Below are positions 13,612 to 18,653 of a stretch of 18,653 nucleotides of DNA, one piece after another (within the stretch, counting starts at the first letter, position 1; each line of letters opens with the position of its first letter). A model generated the notes under the pieces. That model saw only the letters and a list, made by a program, of their open reading frames with translations, had not been told where the DNA came from and did no database searches. Made by a program: the position numbers and the translations under genes. Source of the stretch: JBFXDI01 sp050181295 (GTDB lineage Bacteria > Pseudomonadota > Alphaproteobacteria > Rhizobiales > Aestuariivirgaceae); NCBI GenBank assembly GCA_050181295.1, contig JBFXDI010000080.1:1-18653 (forward strand), in the 5' to 3' direction.

Positions 13612-14511
13612 ATGAAGAATACCGTTTTCATCCACACGAACGACAAGCAGCTGGTGGGCGCGAAAATCTCCGCCTATTCGCTGAAGCGCAACTCGCGCCG
13701 GCCGGACAGCTTCGACGTCCGCGTCATCCGACGCGAGGACTATTCCTTCTTCGAGGCCTTCGAGGGCCGCCCCTTCCTGCGTGCGGGCGTCAAGCGGCCG
13801 TGGGCGAACGACGACCTTCAGTCCTTCACGCCGCTGCGCTTCGCGCCGCCCGAGATCATGGGATACCAGGGCCGCGCGGTGGTGATCGACCCGGACATCT
13901 TCGCCGTGGGAGACGTATCGGAGCTCCTCGAACGCGACATGCAGGGCAAGGCCATCTGCGCCAAGCCCCGGCATGGACACAACGGCCGCGCCGACTACGT
14001 GGCGACCAGCGTAATGCTGCTCGAATGCGCGAAGCTCAGGCACTGGCGGCTGGAGGAGAACTTCAATCAGCTCTTCCGCTTCGAGCGCGACTACGAGGAC
14101 TGGATCACGCTCGCCGGCGAGCCGCGCGACACGATCGGCTTCCTGGAGGACCACTGGAACGACTTCGACCGGCTGACGCCGGACACGCGGCTCCTCCACA
14201 ACACCAAGCGGCGCACCCAGCCCTGGAAGACAGGGCTTCCCATCGACTTCACCAACCGCATCCCCATTCCCTTCGTGTCGCGCCTCATCGGCAGCGACGG
14301 CATCAAGCTGCCGCTGCGCTACAAGAAGCATCCGGACGCGCGCCAGGAGCAGTTCTTCTTCGCGCTGCTCAAGGAATGCCTCGCGGAAGGGGTCATGACG
14401 GAGAGCTTCATCACCTCCGAGATGGCGCGCAACCACGTGCGCCACGATGCGCTGGAAATGGCCAGGCGCGCGCCCGCGCTCGAGGCCATCCGCCTCGAGG
14501 CGGCCGCCTGA
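13612..14511 (+). CDS. GT8-like glycosyltransferase
   Basis: This 299-residue protein has features of GT-A retaining glycosyltransferases of the GT8 type. After a strand KNTVFIHTNDKQLVGAKIS (2-20), which in this family binds the nucleotide sugar, comes AVVIDPDIFAVGDV (89-102) with the metal-binding D93-P-D95. LLHNTKRRTQPWKTG (194-208) matches the GT8 H-x-x-x-x-K-P-W region, although Gln-Pro-Trp replaces Lys-Pro-Trp. The protein would transfer a hexose from a nucleotide sugar to a growing glycan in the cytoplasm; there is no signal peptide or membrane segment. ATG at 13612 starts immediately before the first strand; the open frame upstream to 12673 is a shadow of the minus-strand gene. AGAGG lies 10 nt upstream, rather far. 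It is the last gene that clearly belongs to the glycan locus. Confidence 0.85.
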   Translation: MKNTVFIHTNDKQLVGAKISAYSLKRNSRRPDSFDVRVIRREDYSFFEAFEGRPFLRAGVKRPWANDDLQSFTPLRFAPPEIMGYQGRAVVIDPDIFAVGDVSELLERDMQGKAICAKPRHGHNGRADYVATSVMLLECAKLRHWRLEENFNQLFRFERDYEDWITLAGEPRDTIGFLEDHWNDFDRLTPDTRLLHNTKRRTQPWKTGLPIDFTNRIPIPFVSRLIGSDGIKLPLRYKKHPDARQEQFFFALLKECLAEGVMTESFITSEMARNHVRHDALEMARRAPALEAIRLEAAA

Positions 14512-14528
14512 CGGGCGGAGCCGGCAGC

Positions 14529-15278
14529 CTGTTCAGGATCCGCCTTTCCCCGGCCAGGGACAAGACGGCGGAGCTTCTGATCGACGGAACGCCCGTTCCC
14601 GTCACCTTCCGGCGAAGGCACGGCGCGCGGCGGATCATCCTCAGGCTCGATCCGCAAAGGGACCGCGTGATCCTGACCCTGCCGCGGCGGACCAGCGAGC
14701 GGGCAGCCCTCGACTTCGCGGCGAGCCAGGCCGGGTGGATCTGGAGCGCCATCCGGCGGCGCGAGCCTCCCATCGCCTTCGCGTCGGGTGCGCTGTTGCC
14801 GCTGCGGGGCATCCCGCACCTCATCCTCCATGAGGGCAAGGGCCGAGGCGGCGTGTGGACCGCGCCCGGCAGTCCGCCATGCCTCGTCGCCGCGGGGCGG
14901 CCGGAACATCTCGAACGACGGATCGGGGACTGGCTCAAACGCGAGGCGAAACAGGAGCTGACGGCCGCTTCCCGCGCCTATGCTGAGCGGATGGACGTCC
15001 GCTTCACGCGCGTCACGGTGCGCGACACCTCCAGCCGCTGGGGATCCTGCTCGGCGGGCGGCGCCCTTTCCTATTCCTGGCGGCTCATCCTCGCGCCGGC
15101 CTTCGTGCTCGACTATGTGGCGGCGCACGAGGTCGCGCATCTCATCGAGATGAACCACTCGAAAGCCTTCTGGACGCTCGTCCACCGCCACTGCGCCCGG
15201 GCGCAGGAGGCGCGGCGATGGCTGAAAGCATCCGGCGCATCGCTACACCGCTATGGCGGTTCGGGCGCGGCCGCCTGA
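14529..15278 (+). CDS. YgjP/SprT-like metallopeptidase (M48/DUF45 family), non-standard start
   Basis: The frame encodes a YgjP-type zinc metallopeptidase of about 249 residues. The N-terminal strand pattern VTFRRRHGARRIILRLDP and LTLPRRTSE is the family's opening. TVRDTSSRWGSCSAGG near 160-175 and YVAAHEVAHLIEMNHSKAFW near 196-215 give the zinc site, with His200, Glu201, His204 and His210. There is no ATG, GTG or TTG at a sensible place: the first, GTG at 14667, would cut off the ARRIILRL strand. In-frame CTG codons lie at 14508 (forming CTGA over the glycosyltransferase stop) and 14529, the latter 8 nt after GGAG (14517-14520). I give 14529, but 14508 is possible. The physiological substrate of this family is unknown. 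It is followed 16 nt later by the MFS gene. Confidence 0.82.
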   Translation: MFRIRLSPARDKTAELLIDGTPVPVTFRRRHGARRIILRLDPQRDRVILTLPRRTSERAALDFAASQAGWIWSAIRRREPPIAFASGALLPLRGIPHLILHEGKGRGGVWTAPGSPPCLVAAGRPEHLERRIGDWLKREAKQELTAASRAYAERMDVRFTRVTVRDTSSRWGSCSAGGALSYSWRLILAPAFVLDYVAAHEVAHLIEMNHSKAFWTLVHRHCARAQEARRWLKASGASLHRYGGSGAAA

Positions 15279-15294
15279 GACCGGAATCCTCCCC

Positions 15295-16494
15295 ATGCGC
15301 CTCAAGCCCGGCTCGGCCGTTCTCACCGTCGTCCTCGCGCTCCTGACATCGATCGGGCCGCTGTCGACGGACATGTATCTCGCCTCGCTGCCGGCCATCG
15401 GCCGCCACTTCGCGACCGACGCCGGACAGGTGCAGCTCACGCTCAGCCTCTTCCTCGCCGGCTTCGCGGTCGGGCAGATCGTCTACGGGCCGATCTCCGA
15501 CCGGCTGGGCCGCAGGCCGGTGCTGTTCGGCGGGCTCGCCCTCTTCGTCCTCGCCTCGATCGGCTGCGGGCTGTCGCTCTCCATCGGCATGCTGATCGGG
15601 GCGCGCTTCCTGCAGGCGCTCGGGGCCTGCGCCGCGGTGGTGCTGGCGCGCGCCATCGTGCGCGACCTCTATTCCGGCGAGGACGCGGCGCGAATCCTGA
15701 GCTTCATGGGCGCGCTCATGGGGCTCGTGCCGGCGGTCGCCCCGATCCTCGGCGGCTTCCTCCAGACGGCATTCGACTGGCATGCGAGCTTCGCCGTCAC
15801 GGCGGGCATCGGGATTCTCCTGCTCATCGGCTGCTATCTGGCGCTGCCCGAGACGCTCGATCCCGCGCGGCGCGCGCAGGCCGCCTCGATCCGCGGCATG
15901 CCGGGAGATTTCTACACGATCGCCCGCCACCGCCTGTTCCGGCGCTACACGGCGGCGGTCTGCCTCGGCTATGGAGGACTCTTCGCCTTCATCTCAGGCT
16001 CCTCCTTCGTGCTCCAGGGGTACTACGGGCTGAACGAGGTGCAGTTCGGCGCGGCCTTCGCGAGCTGCGTCGTGGGCTACATCTCTGGCACGCTGATCGG
16101 CGCCAGGGTGACGCGCCGGCTCGGCATCGCGCGCACCGTCGATGCGGGCACGATGGTGATGGCGGCGGGCGGCCTCGCGATGATCGCGGCGATCCAAATG
16201 CAGCCGCCACACATCCTGCACCTCCTCATCCCCATGAGCCTCTATCTCGTGGGCATCGGCATGACGCTCCCGGTCTCGATGGCCGGCGCCATGCAGCCCT
16301 TCCCCGAACGCGCCGGCACCGCCTCCTCGCTTCTCGGCTTCACGCAGATGACCTTCGCGGCGCTGGTGGGGGTGGCGGTTGGCCACATGGTCGAGACGTG
16401 GCCGACGGCCCTCGCCTGGACCATCGGCGTCATGGGCGTGCTCAATCTCGTGCTGACGCTTCTCTACCGCGGGCGGAGCGGCGCTGCGACCTGA
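15295..16494 (+). CDS. MFS transporter of the Bcr/CflA drug-resistance group
   Basis: This 399-residue protein is a 12-helix major facilitator of the Bcr/CflA (DHA1) group, an inner-membrane proton antiporter. The first helix ends with SIGPLSTDMYLASLPAIG (19-36), the group signature. VYGPISDRLGRRPVLFGG (63-80) is MFS motif A with the G-x-x-x-D-R-x-G-R-R pattern. Regular hydrophobic segments of about 20 residues continue to the C-terminus, and GLVPAVAPILGG fits motif C of antiporters. ATG at 15295 is preferred; the ATG at 15253 would overlap the peptidase gene and add a polar non-conserved tail. Export of bicyclomycin, sulfonamide or other small hydrophobic compounds is typical of the group, but the substrate cannot be predicted here. 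It ends 15 nt before the convergent tldD stop. Confidence 0.9.
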   Translation: MRLKPGSAVLTVVLALLTSIGPLSTDMYLASLPAIGRHFATDAGQVQLTLSLFLAGFAVGQIVYGPISDRLGRRPVLFGGLALFVLASIGCGLSLSIGMLIGARFLQALGACAAVVLARAIVRDLYSGEDAARILSFMGALMGLVPAVAPILGGFLQTAFDWHASFAVTAGIGILLLIGCYLALPETLDPARRAQAASIRGMPGDFYTIARHRLFRRYTAAVCLGYGGLFAFISGSSFVLQGYYGLNEVQFGAAFASCVVGYISGTLIGARVTRRLGIARTVDAGTMVMAAGGLAMIAAIQMQPPHILHLLIPMSLYLVGIGMTLPVSMAGAMQPFPERAGTASSLLGFTQMTFAALVGVAVGHMVETWPTALAWTIGVMGVLNLVLTLLYRGRSGAAT

Positions 16495-16509
16495 TGAACA
16501 GACAGTGGC

Positions 16510-17940
16510 CTACGCACCGGTGCCGCCGACGGTGATACGGTCGAGGCGGAGCGTCGGCTGGCCGACACCCACCGGCACGCCCTGCCCCTGCTTGCCGCAG
16601 GTTCCCATACCAGAATCGAGCTTCATGTCGTTGCCGACCATGGAGATGCGGGTGAGCGCATCGGCGCCGTTGCCGATGATGGTGGCGCCCTTGACCGGAG
16701 CGCCGATCCTGCCGTTCTCGATGCGATAGGCCTCGGTGCAGGAGAAGACGAACTTGCCGCTCGTGATGTCGACCTGACCGCCGCCGAAGGACACGGCATA
16801 GAGGCCGTTCTTGACCGACGCGAGGATCTCGGCCGGATCGCGGTCGCCCGCCAGCATGTAGGTGTTGGTCATGCGCGGCATGGGCTGGTGGGCATAGGAC
16901 TGGCGGCGGCCGTTGCCGGTCGGCTTCACGCTCATGAGGCGCGCGTTCAGCCGGTCCTGCATGAGGCCGACGAGGATGCCGTCCTCGATCAGCGTCGTCG
17001 AGTTGGTGGGCGTGCCCTCATCGTCGATCGAAAGCGAGCCGCGGCGACGGTCGATGGTGCCGTCGTCCACGATGGTGACGCCCTTCGACGCGATACGCTG
17101 GCCGACCATCCCGGAGAAGGTGCTGGTCTTCTTGCGGTGGAAGTCGCCCTCGAGCCCGTGGCCGATCGCCTCGTGGAGCAGAATGCCCGGCCAGCCCGGC
17201 CCCAGCACCACGTCCATCTCGCCAGCCGGCGCGGGGACGGCCTCCAGCGCGATCAGGCTCTGGCGCAGCGCCTCGCGCACCACATCGCGCCAGCCCTCGC
17301 CCGAGAGGAAGGCCCCGTAAGCGTCGCGTCCACCGATGCCGTAGGTGCCGGACTCCTGCCGGTCGCCGTCGCCCGAAACGACGCTCACGTTGAAGCGCAC
17401 GAGCGGGCGCCGGTCGGAGCGCCGGAAGCCGCCGGCGCGCAGGATCTCGACCGCCTGCCATTGGCCGGCAAGGCTGATCGACACCTGCCGCACCTTCGGG
17501 TCGAGCCCGCGGGCGAAGGCGTCGGCCTCCTCGAGCAGCCTCACCTTCTCCTCGAAGGGCATGGCGGCGATGGGATTGTCCGGGGCGTAGAGCGAGCGGT
17601 TGGTGCCGGGCGGGTCGGACATGACGGCGCCGCCACGGCCGGAGCGCACTGCCTTCACCGTCTCGGCGGCGCGGCGAAGCGCGCGCTCGCTCACCTCGCC
17701 CGCATGCGCGTAAGCGGTGGTCGAGCCCGAGACGGCGCGAAGCCCGAAACCCTGGCTCGTGTCGAAGCTAGCGGACTTGAGCTTGCCGTCGTCGAAGACC
17801 AGAACCTCGGCCTCGCTCGCCTCGAGGAAGAGCTCGCCGTCGTCGCAGCCCTGGAGCGCGTCCTCGAGGATCGCTTCAGCACGGGTGGGATCGAGGTCGG
17901 AATTCCGGAAGAAGAGATCGCTCACTATGAAGCCTCGCAT
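16510..17940 (-). CDS. tldD: Metalloprotease TldD
   Basis: The 476-residue product is TldD, partner of TldE/PmbA in a heterodimeric zinc protease that degrades unfolded small peptides and takes part in microcin B17 maturation and CcdA turnover in E. coli. GILLHEAIGHGLEGDFHRKK (252-271) contains the HExxxH site with His256, Glu257 and His261, and KFVFSCTEAYRIENG contains the Cys expected as third zinc ligand. The N-terminal GFGLRAVSG and TAYAHAGEVSE stretches are also typical. ATG at 17940 is 3 nt after AAGGGA. GTG at 17922, 7 nt after GAGG, is equally plausible and would leave a more usual leader behind the promoter proposed at 17958-17986. The frame extends to 18033 without family character. 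No tldE/pmbA gene is in the window, which is common. Confidence 0.95.
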   Translation of the reverse strand: MRGFIVSDLFFRNSDLDPTRAEAILEDALQGCDDGELFLEASEAEVLVFDDGKLKSASFDTSQGFGLRAVSGSTTAYAHAGEVSERALRRAAETVKAVRSGRGGAVMSDPPGTNRSLYAPDNPIAAMPFEEKVRLLEEADAFARGLDPKVRQVSISLAGQWQAVEILRAGGFRRSDRRPLVRFNVSVVSGDGDRQESGTYGIGGRDAYGAFLSGEGWRDVVREALRQSLIALEAVPAPAGEMDVVLGPGWPGILLHEAIGHGLEGDFHRKKTSTFSGMVGQRIASKGVTIVDDGTIDRRRGSLSIDDEGTPTNSTTLIEDGILVGLMQDRLNARLMSVKPTGNGRRQSYAHQPMPRMTNTYMLAGDRDPAEILASVKNGLYAVSFGGGQVDITSGKFVFSCTEAYRIENGRIGAPVKGATIIGNGADALTRISMVGNDMKLDSGMGTCGKQGQGVPVGVGQPTLRLDRITVGGTGA

Positions 17941-17957
17941 GGGTCCCTTGGACCTCA

Positions 17958-17986
17958 AAGGTAGGCGCTCGGGGGCCGAGGTGCAA
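17958..17986 (-). promoter_or_regulatory. tldD: Possible sigma-70-type promoter of tldD
   Basis: On the minus strand TTGCAC (17986-17981) and TACCTT (17963-17958) are separated by exactly 17 nt. Transcription would start near 17951, leaving about 11 nt to ATG 17940 or about 29 nt to GTG 17922. Recognised by inspection only. Confidence 0.4.
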
Positions 17987-18009
17987 ACCGCGGCGCTCCT
18001 TCGAAAGGG

Positions 18010-18033
18010 ATGGCCGGCTCGGGGGCCGGCCAT
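18010..18033. repeat. REP-like GC-rich palindrome between the 3' edge gene and tldD
   Basis: ATGGCCGGC (18010-18018) pairs with GCCGGCCAT (18025-18033) over 9 bp with a 6-nt loop. It is followed by GAC, like the palindrome at 5556-5578, so it seems to be a second member of the same ATG-CC...GG-CATGAC family. It lies 34 nt downstream of the minus-strand gene that ends at 18067 and could terminate it. Confidence 0.65.
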
Positions 18034-18066
18034 GACGTGTCTGGTGGGGTGCGCCGGTTTCCGCTC

Positions 18067-18653
18067 TCAACGCAGTTCTGCAGGCGCTGCATGGCCCGGC
18101 GCATCTTCGTCCGCCATCTCGGCCGTGGCCTGATCGAAGCGGGCGCGCCATTGCAGCACCACCTTTGCAAGATTCCGCTCGCCCAGGTGATCGGCGATGC
18201 GCGCGAACTGCCGCAGCATGTTCCGCACGCCTGTCCGCGCGAGCCGGCTGCCAGGCTCGGGAAACACATCCGGATCCATACCCGTCTCTATCGCGGCGCG
18301 CACCGCCTTCTTTGACTGTACATATTCCTCCACCCCGAACTCCGAGAGCAGGCCCTGGAACGCCTCGAAGCTTTCCGGATCGAAGGCACGCTCCTCGCCC
18401 AGCGGCCCCATCACCGGGCTTGCCGGAAAGAGGCTGGCGCAGGGCACAAGCCCTTCGGGGATCGGCGTGTTGGCGGAATGCGTCCGCCCCGAACGCAGGA
18501 GCTGCGGCAGCACATGGGTGTGGGGGCCGGGCGGCGAGACACCTCCCGTCTCAGGCCCTCCGATCTTCTGGTAGACCTCCGCACGCCCGAGATTGGAGAG
18601 CACCACCCGGTGGGGATGCCGCCGCAGGATCTCGCCCATGGCGGGATTGGACG
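18067..18653 (-). CDS. Uncharacterised protein, 5' end cut by the window edge
   Basis: I do not recognise this protein. The frame stays open to the right edge of the window (codons SNPA precede the first ATG at 18639), so the start lies outside and the visible 194 codons are a C-terminal part. Conserved-looking stretches are RRHPHRVVLSNLGRAEVYQK, GPHTHVLPQLLRSGRTHS, NTPIPEGLVPCASLFPASP and VRAAIETGMDP, with several histidines that could bind a metal or act in catalysis. The C-terminus is helical and charged (NMLRQFARIADHLGERNLAKVV), ending in Ala/Glu/Asp-rich residues. There is no signal peptide or membrane segment in the visible part. The pattern GPHTH...GRTH suggests a soluble, widespread alphaproteobacterial family, but I cannot name it. 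It is followed by the REP-like palindrome and tldD on the same strand. Confidence 0.7.
   Translation of the reverse strand, partial: SNPAMGEILRRHPHRVVLSNLGRAEVYQKIGGPETGGVSPPGPHTHVLPQLLRSGRTHSANTPIPEGLVPCASLFPASPVMGPLGEERAFDPESFEAFQGLLSEFGVEEYVQSKKAVRAAIETGMDPDVFPEPGSRLARTGVRNMLRQFARIADHLGERNLAKVVLQWRARFDQATAEMADEDAPGHAAPAELR

Overview
The window looks like a chromosome segment of a high-GC alphaproteobacterium, probably of the order Hyphomicrobiales. The signs are GC-rich codon use, dense overlapping genes, and two short palindromes of a REP-like type common in that order (5556-5578 and 18010-18033). One palindrome reads, on the minus strand, as the peptide MPALVAGIH, a familiar start of spurious ORFs in these genomes. 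I see no rRNA, tRNA, CRISPR, IS element or phage gene. The placement is by recognition, not by search.

Layout. Positions 144-14511 form a surface-glycan locus. On the plus strand it starts with a class III aminotransferase translationally coupled to a SAM methyltransferase. A second, lower-GC methyltransferase, a sulfotransferase and a PhyH-type Fe/2-oxoglutarate dioxygenase follow. A REP-like hairpin separates this convergent arm from a tightly packed minus-strand operon of five genes, in transcription order: Gfo/Idh/MocA oxidoreductase, NeuB-SAF-cupin fusion, HAD phosphatase, NeuA-like CMP-sugar synthetase, sulfotransferase. Diverging from the operon is a plus-strand pair, a Sulfotransfer_2-type protein and a SAM-fold protein. 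A minus-strand surface-carbohydrate biosynthesis protein and a divergent plus-strand GT8-like glycosyltransferase follow. The rest looks like housekeeping or flanking DNA: a YgjP-type metallopeptidase with no normal start codon, a Bcr/CflA MFS exporter, TldD on the minus strand, and a minus-strand uncharacterised gene cut by the window edge.

How the genes may work together. NeuB condenses a sugar or sugar phosphate with PEP into a nonulosonic (sialic-acid-like) acid, a HAD phosphatase could remove a phosphate, and NeuA activates the product as a CMP-sugar. The set NeuB + HAD phosphatase + NeuA without NeuC or PseG resembles the 9-phosphate (KDN-type) route more than the free-ManNAc route. The cupin fused to NeuB carries ketol-isomerase-like residues and could supply the aldose substrate. 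Three unlike sulfotransferases, up to three SAM-dependent enzymes, a dioxygenase and an aminotransferase suggest a heavily decorated (sulfated, methylated, perhaps hydroxylated and aminated) nonulosonate glycan. That product is an inference. No PAPS synthesis, polymerase or export gene for it lies in the window.
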